A stretch of 64,000 nt of DNA from Zizania palustris (taxonomy: Eukaryota > Streptophyta > Magnoliopsida > Poales > Poaceae). A program made the translations under genes and the position numbers. Below the pieces are notes generated by a model that searched no databases, was not told where the DNA came from, and worked only from the letters and a program-made list of their open reading frames with translations. Positions 32,823-46,740 of the stretch are shown piece after piece; within the stretch, counting starts at the first letter, position 1, and every line of letters starts with the position of its first letter. The stretch is from contig JAAALK010000082.1 in the NCBI GenBank assembly GCA_019279435.1, positions 16,831,116 through 16,895,115 of the forward strand, in the 5' to 3' direction.

Positions 32823-34889
32823 TGAGAAACCAAGGGTTGGTTTTGGAGTCTGTGATGAGTGATTGGCAGATTTTATCCTCTGATTCGAAGGGGTACCTCC
32901 GAAGGGGTTCGGAGGTTGTTTCACCGAAGGGTTCGATGGGTCCGGTTGCTGCGGCTATTGCAGCGGAGTGTGACTGCCAGAGGGGTCTGACAGTACACGA
33001 TGATCGGGGCGTACCGAAGGATTCAGTACTTTGGGCGGAACACCGGAGTGTGTGCTGGAGGTTGTTTACCCTGAGAGGTCTCCGGGGTACTGGATACACT
33101 TGTCTGTTTCTCTGTGGTGCGCAGGTGACTTCGGAGGTGACAGACGGTTCGCGGCAAGTGAACCTGGGTGAAGCGGGAGGCTTGATGCCGAGCGAGCGGG
33201 GAGCTCGGTCACGAAGGCTGCGAGGGGTCGAGGTCGGTCCTCGGGTCAAGGTGCGCCAGGCGAAGGCAGAGAGTGCGGAGCGTGGCTCCTGCTGAAGGTA
33301 CCCTGAGACAAAGTCCTCGGAGGCGAGGCACTTCGAAGGGTACTCTGAATGGAGTGACTTCGGAGAATGGTGGACAAAGTCCTCAACAATGAGGCAAGGC
33401 ATTCGAAGTGTGCTCCAAATGGAGGCATTCGAAGGTTCACCCGACGAAGGTCTCAAAAGTTGAGGTGCATCGAAGGCATGGTTCGGGTGAGGTTCGTCGA
33501 GGAGTGTGCTCAGGGAGAGACACTGTGACGAAGTGCTCATGGAATGCTTCATGCGGAGGCCTTGGACGAAGGAGGGACTTCGAAGGGTGGTACTCCGAAG
33601 GTGGGGCTTCGGAGTGTGGCTGACTTGAGATACTTCGGCCATGCATGGCTTCGGTACATGGACTGACGGAGTTCAAGCTGGGAGTAGCTGCGAAGCTGTG
33701 GTGGTCCACTCCGGAGGTGATGGTGCGAAGGCTCAAGGGCTTTGAAGGCTTCGACTCAAAACCATCACTGTATCAAAGGCTGACTTCGGTGAAGCAAAGG
33801 CCGTCAGGCTCAAGGCTTCTCGCCGAAGCTACCGCACCCCTCGCGTGCGAAGGGTGGCTTCAGAAGACTCCAAAACTGCAAAGGCTGACCGTGTTCTGAC
33901 AAAAGAAGCCTCAAAATAAAGTAGACTACCAGCTGTACCCCCCTGTTCTGATGAGACAAAATCAGTGTAAACCCTAGGGGTAAAGTAGTCTATTCACAGG
34001 GCTGAATAGTGCCTATAAATAGTGGAGGCTGGCTACGCAACGATAACACTTTGAGCAGCCATTTTTAGAACTCTTGTGCTAGCGACCACTCACTTGTATT
34101 CAGATATGTGAGTTCATTTTGTGTTCCCTGTTCAAGAAATGAAACTTTGATTCTGTGTTCATTTTCTACTTGAACTTGTATGTTGTTTCTGCACTGATTG
34201 TTTTGATTTTGCTGTGCTTCACTTCTTCCTGATTTATGTTTGTTCACTAGAGTGTTTTGGAGAAGTGTGTAAGTAATCTGGTTCTGTGGTGTGTGTGTGT
34301 TCTTAGTGTGTGTTCGCTCTGTGTAAACTGGAGGCTAGTCCTCTCTGATTACTAGCGAAGCACTGTGCGTGGCTAAAATCGAAGCCTGCTTCTCCCTTGA
34401 CAAGTCCTTAGCACAGTGTGCTGTGTGATTTTAGACCTTCGAAATACGAAGCCTAGTACCTGTTGCTAGTGCAGAGTATCTAGACGAAGTCCTTAGCACA
34501 GTGTGCTGTGTGATTTTAGACCTTCGAAGTATGAAGACTAGTACCTATTGCTAGTGCAGAGTATCTGGTCAAAGTCCTGAGAGGGAAGTCATCTCTTGCG
34601 AAGGGTCAAGTGCAAAGTCTGCTCGAAGGCACCCAGTGTGCGGAGCCTGCACTGACTTAGGAGAGTTAAGATTTTGGTGTTGTGGGTGGAGCGAAGTCTT
34701 CTTGACTTCGAACTTTTGCTCCTTGCGAAGCCTGATTTTGGAACTGTGAAATACCTCCGAACCAGAACTTCGAAGGGTGTGTTCGAAGTCTGTTCCGCAG
34801 AAGACAAAACTAAAACAGAAGGCTATTTTTAGACTGAAATTTTTAATAGCTCCCATTCATCCCCTCTGGTCGCCATTTTCGGTCCAACA
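32823..34889 (+). repeat. 3' LTR of element S
   Basis: It matches 23944-26010 with scattered transitions and a few indels, for example a missing block near 33890 and an extra block near 33970. TATAAATA is at 34014-34021. It ends at CCAACA, followed by the duplication AATAT. Confidence 0.95.
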
Positions 34890-37522
34890 AATATGTCATG
34901 GTCAATTATCTCCCTGTCATGCTTTCAGTGTCTACCGTCAGCTAGATGGCCTCTCCCCGAGAACTCCATCAACTCCTAGGATAATTTATACGAAACCTTT
35001 ATAGCCAATTATCAAGGAAATTGGAAAAGGCCTGCCTCTCGGCATGACCTATGCCAGATTCATCAAAGGGTGGGAGAGTCCTTACGGGAGTACATTTGTC
35101 GATTCTCCGAGCGACGCAACACTATCGCCAACATCTTCGACTCTGACGTAATGTCCATCTTTCAAGATGGATTATGCAAGCCTTTAGAACTGTTTCGCCA
35201 CCTAGTGATAAATTAGCCAAATGACCCTAGACACATGATCACCATCGTCGAACAATTCTCCAACGCCGAGGATGCCGAGCAGGAGAAGATGCACCCGAAC
35301 TCTCAGGAACCCAACAGAGACAAGAAGAAGGATCGTCGCCGATCATCTACATGTTAGGATTACGATGACCCCGACTCCTCTACTCGGTACAGGACCAAGA
35401 AGAGGAAAGACAAAGAAATCATGGTTGCTAACAAAAACACTCGACCACGCGACCGAGATAACTCGGTGCTATAGGAATTGCTCGACAAACCCTACATTAT
35501 CTATCCTAACAGCAACAACACCACCCGTCGATGTTTTCAGCGGTAGAACCAAATGCTAAAAGAGGTGGAAGGAAATCCCCGACCTGATAAGTGTCGTCAG
35601 GATGACAAGAACAAGAAATTCAACGAGGTCAAGGAGGAAGTTGGAACTCCACCGGTGGAGAATGAATTCCAAGAGCCCACGAGGATGTCTCCATGATATT
35701 TGGTGGAATGTTTGTCATCGAGTCTAAGCGCCAACAGAAGCTGATGACCCGCCATGTCAACGCCATCAGCGTTGGGGCAACCGAACACCTGAAGTGGTTA
35801 GAAATACCGATCACCTTTAGCCGGCAGGACCAGTGGACGGATGTCTCCAAATCGGGATGATTCCCACTATTCGTCAACCCAGTCGTCCTCAAAGTACGCC
35901 TAAAAAGTGTACTAATTGATGGCGGCAACAGCCTTGACGTCCTGTTCAAAGGGACATTGGCTATACTCGTCATCAACGATTCGACGCTCCAGAAAACGAG
36001 CACTCCTTTCTATGGATTGTGTCGGGAAAGGCCTTCATTCCTCTCGGCACGATCACCATGCTAGTGACGTTTGGTACTCGGGACAACTATAGGAGCGAGC
36101 ACGTCAAGTTCTATGTTGCCAACTTCAAGAATGCTTACCACACCATGTTCGAACATCCGTCCCTCGCTAAATTAATGGTGGTGCCCCACTACGCATACCT
36201 GGTCCTCAAGATATCGGGGCTAAGAGGAGCCTTCTCCATAAATAGAGATGTCCCCACTTTCACATGCCTGTGAACATGACAACCTCGCCTTGAGTGACGC
36301 CATAGATATCTCTGTCCGGATGGACTAGATGGTCCAAGAGACCAAAATCACGTCGACTACGGGGATCGAGATCCTGAGCTTCACACCATCCACGTCAAGC
36401 TTGGTGCCCTCTTTGGCTGAATACAAATGTATTCAGCTCATGGACACCTATCCATCCAAGACGACACTGATCGGGACAACGCTTGATCCTAAATAGTAAA
36501 ATGCGCTCGTCATCCTCCTTCTCTCTAAAGCTGACATATTCTCCTGGCAACCCTTTGATATGCCAAGTGTACCTCGGGAGCCGATCGAGCATGAACTCCA
36601 TATCTACCCGACTTCCTAGCTGGTCAAACAAAAGATGCATAGATTTGCGGAAGACCGCAAAAATGTCATCAAAGAAGTGACTCACTTTCTAGCGACAGGG
36701 TTTATAAAAGAAGTGCAACATATCGACTGGCTAGACAATCCAATCCTTGTAGAGAAGAAAAATGAGAAATGGAGAATGTGCGTTGACTACACCGACCTCA
36801 ACAAGCGATTCCCAAAAGATCCTTTCCCGCCGCCGCGCATTGACCAAGTGGTCGACTCAACTGCTGGCAATGCTTTCTTATGCTTCTTGGACTGTTACTC
36901 ATGCTACCATCAGATTATCCTAAAGGAAGAAGATCAACATAAGACAACATTCATCACCCCATTCGATGCCTACTACTACATATTGATGTCTTTTGGACTA
37001 AAGAATGCGGGGGCTACATACCAGCGAGCCATCCAATGATGTTTGGCTGATCAGATCGGTCGCAACGTTGAGGCTAATGTTGATGATGTTGTTATCAAAT
37101 CCAATAATCCTGAAGATCTCATCACCGACCTCTAAAAGACTATGAACAAACTTCGCAAGTTTCAATGGCAGCTTAACCTAGAAAAATGTGTATTTAGGGT
37201 TCTGACCGGGAAATTGATCGGGTTCATCATCAGCAGTCAAGGTATTAAATCTAATTCAGAGAAGATCTCCGCGATACTGAATATGGCAAGAGCCAGCAGC
37301 ATCAAACACATTCAACGTCTGATGGGCTACATGACCGCTTTTGGCCGGTTTATTTCATGACTAGGAGTGCACGGAATGCTGTTCTTCAAACTACTGATAA
37401 AAGAAGACCTCGTTTGGACCCCGAAGGCCAACCAGGCATTCTCCAACATCAAAAAGTTCTTATCTTCTCCACAAGTCCTCATCGCGATGATTGCTAGTGA
37501 GACACTCCTCCTCTACATTGCC
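34890..37522 (+). pseudogene. Outer gypsy element A, gag C-terminus, protease and RT
   Basis: The gag of A resumes after the duplicated AATAT and runs, with stops and shifts, to about 35350. A protease stretch is seen near 35900-35950 (LIDGGNSLDVLF). RT starts near 36635 (WRMCVDYTDLNKRFPKDPF) and continues to the thumb; the catalytic YMDD box has decayed to NVDD near 37080. The frame then reads SETLLLYIA and stops at the insertion of solo LTR B after 37522. Many stops and shifts make it non-functional. The DGGNS protease and RT resemble the Tat/RIRE2-type group; the lineage is recalled, not searched. Confidence 0.8.
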
Positions 37523-37998
37523 TGTTGGGGAAAGGGGAAGCTACGCTAGCCAGAAATTTAAAAAATTTGTCCCAAATCCCAAGAAGCATGCGCATGCAAG
37601 ATCATAGATCAGTACCTTCTAGCACACGATGTGCTAGGTACAACGGAAGAAGATGTTGAGGAAGCGTGTCCTTGCCTATCCTCGCTTCGCCCTAACCGTT
37701 CCTCGCCAATCTAATCAGTGAAGACGACATAGATGTTCACGTGAAGAAGTCCACGATTGTCGCTATTGGAGCAACGCCTCCACGGTATCCACACGTCTAG
37801 GGATAGAATCCTTCCCACGTCGGTGTGCTAGCACCGCTCGTTAGAAAACGGGAGATCCTCAATCTTAACTTTTGAGATCAAGAAAGAGATAAGAGGAGTT
37901 CTTGGTGGCTAGGTCCAAACTAACAATTGCTTGTCTTCCAAGACCTCCTCCTCTAATTATATGGGGATGAGAGCCCCTAGTCACTAGCATCTTGAAAC
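37523..37998 (-). repeat. Solo LTR B (copia family E), first part
   Basis: It starts TGTTGGGGAAAG after TTGCC (37518-37522). It resembles 58293-59096 along its length (GAAGCTACGCTAGCCAGAAA and GTGCTAGCACCGC). It breaks off at GAAAC where gypsy C inserted, and the rest is at 55135-55530. No internal region of its own family is present, hence a solo LTR of about 870 bp. Confidence 0.85.
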
Positions 37999-39294
37999 TA
38001 TTGACACAAAAGTGTGCCCCTGCACTTGGGCCGGTTCGACGATCTAAAAACATCAAGAGATGTTGATGTCGCATTCCGACAATCCTTAAACCGTGGTAAG
38101 GGGATAACGGAGTTGCCAGGCAATCAAATAATATTAATCTAAAATTATTCAATTTACTGAAGTGTTAGAAGATAACTAAAAATGATAAATAACTTAACTA
38201 AACCCAACTGTCCAGAACAGGGCCGGTTGGACCAAAGCCTAAAAGGCGGTTAGACTGGCCAGGGGTCCAGTCAGACCGACGCTATGCCGCCGGTCGGACC
38301 GGCGGTGTGAAGGTTTAGCTGAAGGGGGCTTCGTCCTAGGCTACGAAGTGCTCACCGAAAGTCACCCTTCGGCCAGTCGGACCGAGGTTATTCCTCCAGT
38401 CAGACCGTATTTGACTGAAGGGGTCAAAGGAACTTCGGTGCGAGGTTACCTCCGCTGCGAAGTAGTCTCTGGCGCAAAGGGTTCAGTTAGACCGATGGTG
38501 ACACGTCGGTCAGACCAGCTATTGCCGACAACAGGGATGACGGATCCGGCACACGTCGGTCAGACCGGCCAGACAACGTCGGTCTGACCGGCATTGCCAG
38601 ATCAGGACACCTAAGTGCTCTAGTGACCGTCTTGCCGTGGATATCTTGCCACCAAAGTTCTTGGCGAAGAATATGAAGAAGAACACACTGCAAAACACCA
38701 AAACCTGGGGTAATTCGGCCAAGGGACCGAATTACCGGTAAAAACCGATAAAACGAATAGAAATCCATTACATGGATGAAATGAACGATTCATGAGCGAA
38801 CCGACAAGGACTTACCATGATTACGACACGACAGACAGATGGTTTACAGTGGAAACCAACAAAGATGTACGTGCTAGGCAAAAACTAGGGCAAAGAAAGT
38901 AAATGCGATTCAAGGTAGATAATAGATTGGATCTATTAGGGTTTTTAGTGGGGGCTCCTTGAATTGGCCTTGCCTCTATTTATAGAGGATGGTCATGATT
39001 TCCTGGGATCTTCCATGAGTTGTACATGGGTTCCAAGTCGTCATTAATCAATTAGAGATAAAATATATCCAGAATCAGCTAATTTGAATCGGATACAGGG
39101 TTGGTCGGTCTGACCGGACCTATGGCCGGTCTGACTGTACCTTTGGCCAATCTGACCGAAGTGGTGCCAGTCAGACCGACGGTACATGGCTGGTCAGACC
39201 GGACTGTGCCAGGAATTTGGCATATTTTGGCTATGTTACCAAAATTTGATATTTCGACAATTTTAACCATTAATGCCACTTTTTGCTATGAACA
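37999..39294 (-). repeat. 3' LTR of element C
   Basis: It is 1,296 bp. On the minus strand it begins TGTTCATAGC and ends TGTCAATA. A palindromic TATA region CTCTATTTATAGAG lies at 38975-38988. Many copies of GGTCAGACCG, CGGTCTGACC and variants occur at about 38220-38600 and 39100-39210. Confidence 0.9.
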
Positions 39295-39308
39295 CATGCC
39301 CCCCTGCG
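39295..39308 (-). other. Polypurine tract of element C
   Basis: The minus strand reads CGCAGGGGGGCATG immediately before the 3' LTR. Confidence 0.7.
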
Positions 39309-39420
39309 TTTTGGCCAACTTTTGTAGGCCAAAAGCACAATGAGCTAAGGGCGATATGGTTTATATCGGCCTTTCGACACCTCAAGTGTTTTGCCACACA
39401 CTTGGGAAGTACTTTTTCAA

Positions 39421-42400
39421 TTACCTACCATTCAAAGCCCTGCGAAATCGCTCTCCTTGAAGTGACTCTAGCAAATTAGCGTTCCCTAGAGCGATTTCAA
39501 CAACTGTAAAAGGACCTTCCCAACTAGGTGACCACTTGCCAAATTTTGGGCTCTTAGTGCCTAAAGGCAAAATCGTCTTCCAAACCAAGTCACCAACTTG
39601 AAATGATTTTTCTCTTACTTTCTTGTTATAAGCTCCAGCCACTCTCCTTTTGTCTCTTTCTGTTACTTCTAGAGCTCTCAACCTCTTATCGGTCACCTCT
39701 TCTACATTGTACTTCAAAAGAGTTTCATATTCATCGACTGGTAAGCAATCTTGCTTAAGTAATCTTAAAGAGCCAAGATTTACCTTCACGGGTAAAACGA
39801 CTTCTTGTCCATACACCAACTCATATGTACTTACCTTGGTGGCTCCATGCTTTGCAACTCTACATGCCCATAATGCTTCAGAAAGCACTTCATGCCATCT
39901 TTTAGGAAACTCTTCAATCTTTTTCTTAATGAGCTTGATCACAGTTTTATTACTAGACTTGGCCTGACCATTGGCCTGAGCATAGTATGGTGAAGAGTTT
40001 ACCAACTTTATACCATAAGATTCAGCAAAATCACATACTTCCTTAGAAACAAATGAAGCACCCTGATATGTAGTAAGAGTTTGAGGAATACCAAATCAAT
40101 TACCTCATTTTGCGTCATGTTCTTGAGAGGCACGGACTCGGTCCACTTGGTGAAGTAGTCTGTAGCCATCAACATGAATCGATGCCCTTTTGAAAAGGAA
40201 GGATAAATTTGGCCGATGAAGTCCAAGGCCCAACCTCGGAACAGCCATGGTTTGATAATGGGGTTAAGTGAAGATGCAGGAGCCAGCTGAATATTACCAA
40301 ACCTTTGACAAGATTCACATCCCCTGTAATACTTAAAATAGTCCTCAGTCATGGTCGACCAATAAAACCCGCTCTTTTGAGCATCCAACTCATTTTTTGG
40401 GCCGACTGATGAGTACCGCACAGACCTTCATGTACCTCACCTATGGCAAGCCTAGATTGATCGGCATTCAAACAACTCAAAAGTACCCTGTCAATAGTTC
40501 GGCGATACAACTCGTCGTCGAGTAACACAAATTTAAACGCTTGTCGCCGAACTTTTCGATCAACCCGCTTGCTAGGATCCCTCAAATATTGACTAACTGG
40601 AGTCCTCCAATCTTCCCCATGCCTTCCTGAAGTACTCGCCAAATCTTCATTTGAATTGGCGTTTAAATCTAAAATCTCGGCTTGCCCCCCATGTTTGGAA
40701 TCCTTATGACATGGGGTAGTCAGACCGGCTGTTGCCGGACTACTAGCGCAGAGCGGTCAGACCGGTCTGTCATGGCTGGTCAGATCGTCTAGATGCTTGC
40801 GATCGGACCGGCCATATCAGGCGGGTCAGACCGAAATACTCTGACTCGCGAGGTAAATTAAAGTCAAGCATCGGTTTTTCTTGTGTGAAAAATCTACCTT
40901 TTAATTTGGTAACCAGATGCTTGTTGAGCCAAGTCATTTGCTACTGAATTGGCTTCTCTAGACATGTGTGAAATCTCAAAATCATCAAGACTCACAATTA
41001 TGTCTAGATATTTACCCAAGTAGATATTTAGCAAACCATTAAAACATTGAGCAAGTCTAGCTACTTTTTGGACTACTAATAGCAAATCACCATATGCATG
41101 AACATATTTAATACCAATAGAGCATAGCAATTCAAGTCCTAAAAACAAAGCTTCATATTCGGCTTGATTATTAGTGCAAGGGAATTCTAATCAGGCCGAG
41201 GTTTTGAAACTCACACCGTTAGGCGATATGAGCACAACTCCAACACCTTGGCCATTCTTGCAAGCCAAACCATCAAAGTAAAGGTTCCACGGTAATACCT
41301 CAATCAAAGCAGCGTCACAACTCCAATTGACGTCTACATGGTGATCAACTATAGAATTAGCGACGACTTGGCCTTTCATAGCCTTTAAGGGTTTTTAAGC
41401 CAAATCATATTCAATAAAAGCATAAGCCCACTTTCCGATTCTCCCACTTAGAATCGGCTTTGGCAACATGTACTTTATGACATCAGTTTGATAGGCAACA
41501 ATACATGTGCTGGATAAAAGATAGTGTTATAGTTTGGTGCATGCATAATATAGTGACAAACACAAACTCTCTAAAAACATGTACCTCGTCTCGGCATCCA
41601 ATAGACGGCGACTCAAGAAAGTGATGATGTATTCTTTGCCCTCCACTTCCTGAGTCAGCACAACTCCTATTATGCTATCTTCTACAGCAACGTATAGCCG
41701 AAACGGAATCCCAGCTTTTGGTGCTCTAACCACAGGCGGTGATGACAAGCATTCTTTAATCTTCTCGAAAGCGCATTGCTGACTTGCCCCCCAAGTAAAC
41801 TCGGCTTCCTTCTTTAGCCAAAGTATGGGGACAAAAGCATCAATCTTGCCATACAAGTTAGATATAAAGCGGCGCAAATAATTAACCTTGCCTAGCAACT
41901 TTTACACATCCTATGAAAAGCAACTCTCAAATCGGCTAAATGGTTTCCCATAGCATCCAATTTGACTACAACATCATCTATGTAGACTTCTAACATAACT
42001 CCTAGCAAGTCGTGAAAGATCAAGTTCATGGCATGTTGATATGTAGCGCCATCATTCTTTAAACCAAAAGTCATAACAACCCACTCAAACAAGCCGACAC
42101 AGCCAGATCATCGAAAGGATGTCTTGTAGACGTCCTCTTCGGCCATAAAGATTTGATTATAACCAGCGTTGCCATCCAGAAAACTAAGTACCTTGTGTCC
42201 TGAAGCATCGTTGACCAGCATGTCGGCTATTGGCATGGGGTACTCATCCTTCAGAGTGGCCTTGTTCAAGTCCCTGAAATCAATACACACACGAATCTTG
42301 CCACTCCCTTTCTTTTCTACATGCACAATGTTAGCGACCCATTCAGCATACCTGCATGGCCTAATAAACTTAGCCTTAAGCAATCGCTCTATCTCTTCTT

Positions 42401-44042
42401 TAACTCGGTCATACACGGCCGAATTAAAGCGACGAGGGGGCTGTTTATAAGGCCTAAACCCATGCTTGATAGGCAGCAGATGCTCCATGAGCTCGCGGCT
42501 AAGTCCCGGCATCTTGCTATACTCCCATGCAAAACAATCGACGTATGACCGAAGAAACTTTATTACTTCAGCCTTTTCATCAGCCTGCAAATTTTTGTTT
42601 ACAAAAGTCGGCCTTGGAATACTACCATCGCCTATGTCGACCTCTTCTAGAGGATCGGCCGATGCAAACATTGACCTAACTTTTCTACCTCGCTAAAATA
42701 TTCGATGGCTTCGGCAGTACCGTCTTTAGAAGACCAATATTTCTCCACACGAGACTTTAGACAATCAAGATTAGTTGTACTAGACATGACTACTAGTTTA
42801 GAGATAGCCGTGCTACACTAGCTAGCTTTACAGACACCGGAACAAAACGCCCCTCGAACACGCTAACAAAGTCGTAATCCGAGATATCTCTACCTGACAA
42901 ACATTCTACCTTATCATGGATGACATCAATAGACACCTCGGCCATAGAATCCTAGGCCGAAGTATCAGCTGGTACAACCTCCACATCGTCGTCGTCCCAC
43001 TGGATCAAGCACTGGTGCAAAGTAGATGGAATACAACAATTTGCGTGAATCCAGTCACGCCCAAGTAGTACACTATAGTTACCTTGCACATCGATGACGA
43101 ATAACGTCATCGGCAACATCTTGTTGCCTACCGTCAGATCCAAAGAAAGTATATCCTTGGCCTCGGATCTCTCGCCGTTGAAGCCATTGAGCGTTAAGTT
43201 AGTCCTCATCAAGTCATCTTCGTTCTTGCCGAGCTTCTTCAACAGAGAGTACGACATCAGGTTGATGGTGGCACCTCCATCTACAAGCATCCTCAAGATC
43301 GGCTTTCCGTTAATGTGCCCCTTGACATAAAGAGGCTTCAAGTGATGAGCTGTATCATCGGGCTTCTCGAAAAGAGCCTCCTGTGGGCCGAGGTTCAACT
43401 GAGCGACCTCGGCCTTGTTCTGTGGAAGAGCAAACTCAGCGGGCAGCGTGATGACGTTTATGTCCATCTCCTGAGGAAGGGGCCCCTCGGAGACGGGCGT
43501 GTAATCGTCGTCCATCAAATAATCCTCGTCGTCGCTCAGAGTAGGAGCCGGGTTGTTCATGGCAACCGACTTTGGCTTCCATACCTGTCTTGCTACTAGT
43601 CGGGGACGGATCTCCTTGAACATGGTGTCTTGCTCATCCTCGGCCTTCTTCTCGCGCATCTCCTGGGCTCGAAGGCGTTGTAGTCGCCTCTTTTGGGATT
43701 TGGTCATACCTGGCGGTGCCCATGACGGCCGCGGCTTGGTACCGGGTGCCACAACCTTGCTCCTAGAATTTTTAGCCAAATGGGAATTGCCAGAATCGGC
43801 CACGGTGGTTTTGCGCTTGGCGGAATCTCGTCCCTGCTTCCTATCGGTTGGACTGGCATCGCTGGGCCGGTCGGACCGGCCACAATAGGCCGATCAGATC
43901 GAAGGTGCGAGGGCGGTTTGAACGGCCCTAGGGCTGTGGTCAAACCGACCATCTCCTCGGGTGGCTTCGGCGTTTCGGCTTCGCCTTGCTCCTCGGAGGT
44001 CCTCTTAGGGATTAGGACGTCCTGGGAGCCCACCTTGACAAT
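39421..44042 (-). pseudogene. Element C pol and adjoining linker, degraded
   Basis: Minus-strand pieces, in order: a linker joining gag to protease (44042 to about 43700) continuing from the gag part beyond F; protease LVDGGATINLM near 43260; RT at 42671-42108 (GKIRVCIDFRDLNKATLKDEY) and 42092-41892 with a YIDD-type box; RT/RNase H connection at 41898-41527; second RNase H at 41379-40894; integrase zinc finger and core at 40642-40008; integrase C-terminus at 40005-39421. Several frameshifts and stops separate the pieces. A non-coding stretch of about 280 bases between protease and RT (42672-42951) and another at 40643-40893 hold GGTCAGACCGG-type words. Confidence 0.85.
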
Positions 44043-44949
44043 TGATGAGGACATCACTTCACATGATACACACATGGAGCCTACACCTACAATTGAATTA
44101 CAAGGACCAATCACACGCGCCCGTGCCCGTCGCTTGAACCATGAGGTTAATTCTTTCCTCAGCAACTATGTTAATATTTGTTTGGATGGGATGCTACTGA
44201 ATACTAGTGATATTTTGTTGCTTAGGAACATGGGAGATGGAATAGGAGAGTTGGAGTATAAGACGGAGTCGCACGGATGATTTGAAGTGATTTCGCTGGT
44301 TCGGACTACATCAACCACCATGCACCAAAATGGGCGTAACTTCCTCATACGAAGTCCGATTGGTGCGTTCTTGGACGTTTTGGAAATCTAAGGAGAAGAC
44401 GGATCTTTTTCCGTTGGTTCCGCCTCATTTGGAGTATCGAGTCATCCTGTGTGACTGAAACAGTCCTGCGTGACAGAATTGGGCCGAGTTGGACCTTGTA
44501 CTGAGTTGGAGGCCGTGTTGGCCCATAGTCCGAGTCGTGTGCGCCTCCTACAGGCTGCCCACGCCCTATATACTCATGACAGCCATCATTAGGGTGAGGT
44601 TTTTCTTTGTTTGCATCTACACTCGTGTGTTTAGATCCTGCTCTTGCACCGGACCGATTGGCTGCTGCAACAGCGTTTGTGAAACCTCTCCTCATCATAG
44701 TTCATCTGTGATTTGGCATTTGACTTGTGTTCTTCCTGTTCTTGCTTGTGTTCTTGGGTTCGCCTGCAGGAACTAGCCTTCGTGGCGAGGTCAATCGCGC
44801 CCTGCGTGGTTGATAACCGACAGAGACGGTGGTGTAGCGATTGTAATGTTTTGATCCGCCAGACCAGAGCCTTGGATCGTCAACGTCGAGATTATCCACC
44901 AATCCAAGTTATCCTTACCTAGCGGAAGATCGGGACCAATCCCCTATTA
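44043..44949 (+). repeat. 5' LTR of element F
   Basis: It begins TGATGAGGACATC and ends CCCCTATTA. CCTATATACTC at 44565-44575 is a likely TATA box. The first about 238 bases keep an open frame that corresponds to the pol C-terminus in the other LTR. Confidence 0.92.
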
Positions 44950-45982
44950 GTTTGTATTAGAGCTCAGGTTTCCCGTTAGGTAATCTCGATCTTCTTTTAT
45001 TTTTACCTAGAGTCCAGAAAACCCGCAAAAAAAATCCCCACCAAGAACCCCTTTGTGCCTTGCGATTTTAATTTCAGTTTTTAGCCTTGTTGAGTTTGTG
45101 TTCTTGGTCGAGTCTTGTTGCTGGTTTAATCATCCCTTTGTGTCGTTTGAGTAGTAGTTTATCTTGTGTCTCAAAAAATTCCCCACCCGAAACCCTCCCT
45201 CCACAACCCTAGTCGGTTTCCGCATCGAGTCCTTGTGACCCCCTTCGGTAAAATAGACATAACTTTTCGCTCGTTTGTCAGAAAAATCTGAAATTTTTTG
45301 AGCATCTTCTCCTCCCAATTTGGAGTCGACCCAAACCGACTTTGTCCGGTTTGCCTTCATCAGAATTGCCAAAACAAATCAGGAAGGTAAAGAAAAAAAT
45401 TGGTCAAAGTTTTTGCACATCGTTCAGAGAACTTGTTGAATTTCTGTGAACCACATCCCACCTCAGTTGCAGGTGCCAATTTTTGTGGTTGCATCTCTTG
45501 TCATCCTTGTTCAAAAAAAATATAGTGAAAAAAAAAGAAAAAAAAGAAACGAGAAGTAGCGAAGCAAAAGAGAACCGGTCCTGTCGTTTGCTACCTTGTT
45601 CTGCCTCCACTTGAGTTTTGGGCACATAGTTTCCCTCTATTGCTTGAATTTCACCTTGGGAGCACTTAGACCAGCAACTTTGACGAGTACTAGGGAACAC
45701 TTATTGAACTTGGTTTAACTGTTAATACTATCGCTATTCCTTGCTACTTACTTTGCCTTCCAAGCTACACCTTCTCTTGGTCAGGACATGTTCATTTATT
45801 GCAATCGCCCACCACCCTCCACTTGGTTCGTCACCTGTAGGCCGGTGTCCTCACTGCGGCGTGGTAAGAACACTTGCAAGCGTGGGTAAGGCGCTTGACG
45901 GATTGCTTCCACCACACACCCACCACCCCACCTAGTTGCTTTCCATAAGGATTATTCTTTGTTGTTTTGTCTTTTCACTAAC
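44950..45982 (+). other. Element F leader with primer binding site
   Basis: TTGTATTAGAGC at 44951-44962 is a mutated form of the Met-type site TGGTATCAGAGC. The rest of this 1 kb leader has A-rich and pyrimidine-rich tracts and no recognisable gene. Confidence 0.7.
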
Positions 45983-46740
45983 ATGGCAGATAACAACGGT
46001 ACCCCTCCATCTGATTTTAATGATTGTGTCTCATGACGTGCACTACTAGAGTCTCAGCGGCAGACCCAACACTCCATCGAACGTCTCGCGCGTACTGTGG
46101 CTGATCTAGTGGACCGGATGACTTCCCTGGAGACACGCTTGCCTGCTGCACAAGCTGACGACGACCATGTTGAGGAGGAAGATGACCATGTTGAGGAGGA
46201 AGACGACCTATCCGATGCCGAGAACAATGGCATTGACCCTGACGAGGCTGCACGTCATTGCTTTCAGTTCAATCGTCAAGGTATGGGCGGCCATCGCAAC
46301 CGCCATCCACGAGGTAACAATGACAACCGCAGGAATAATGATCCCTACTCTAAGGTAAAATTTTCAGTACCTCATTTTGCTGGCACCTATGATCCAGATG
46401 CATATTTAGATTGGGAGATGTCAGTCAAACAAAAATTTAATGCTCACATGGTTCCTGCTATCCACCGCGTGCGCCTAGCTACTAGTGACTTCACTGGATA
46501 TGCTCTTCTTTGGTGGACTGAAATAGTTCAGGTTGGCAATGAACCACAAAATTGGGGTATGTTAAAACGGCAAATGCGTGGTAGATGAGTTCCTCCTTCA
46601 TATAAACGTGATTTGAGAAAAAAATTGCAGCGCCTAAACCAAGGACACAAATCAGTAGAGGAGTATTATTAGGAGTTGCAAATAGGTTGCATGCGTGCTG
46701 AAATTGAGGAGGACAATGAGGATAAAATGGCCCGTTTTAT
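45983..46740 (+). pseudogene. Element F gag, N-terminal and capsid part
   Basis: It starts MADNNGTPPSDFND at 45983. A TGA at 46034, a TGA at 46586 and a TAG near 46670 interrupt it. A capsid region reads PHFAGTYDPDAYLDWEM and later SVEEYY. A one-base loss near 46735-46741 shifts the frame, after which gag continues in the frame of the long ORF that starts at 46837. An acidic repeat DHVEEED is present twice. Confidence 0.85.

Larger units (their letters stand above)
23944..34889 (+). mobile_element. Ty1/copia LTR retrotransposon S (Sirevirus/Maximus-like), decayed coding
   Basis: The 10,946 bp element is flanked by the 5 bp duplication AATAT (23939-23943 and 34890-34894). The LTRs are 23944-26010 and 32823-34889, both 2,067 bp, with compensating indels and several percent substitutions, mostly transitions. 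The initiator-Met-type primer site, a long gag with coiled coil, the order protease-integrase-RT-RNase H, very long LTRs and repeated polypurine tracts fit Sireviruses. It sits in the gag of A. Confidence 0.95.

Noticed and set aside
44345..44922. Open frames within the F LTRs other than the pol tail
   Set aside because: They lie on the opposite strand or outside the pol frame and recur in both LTRs only because the LTRs are copies.
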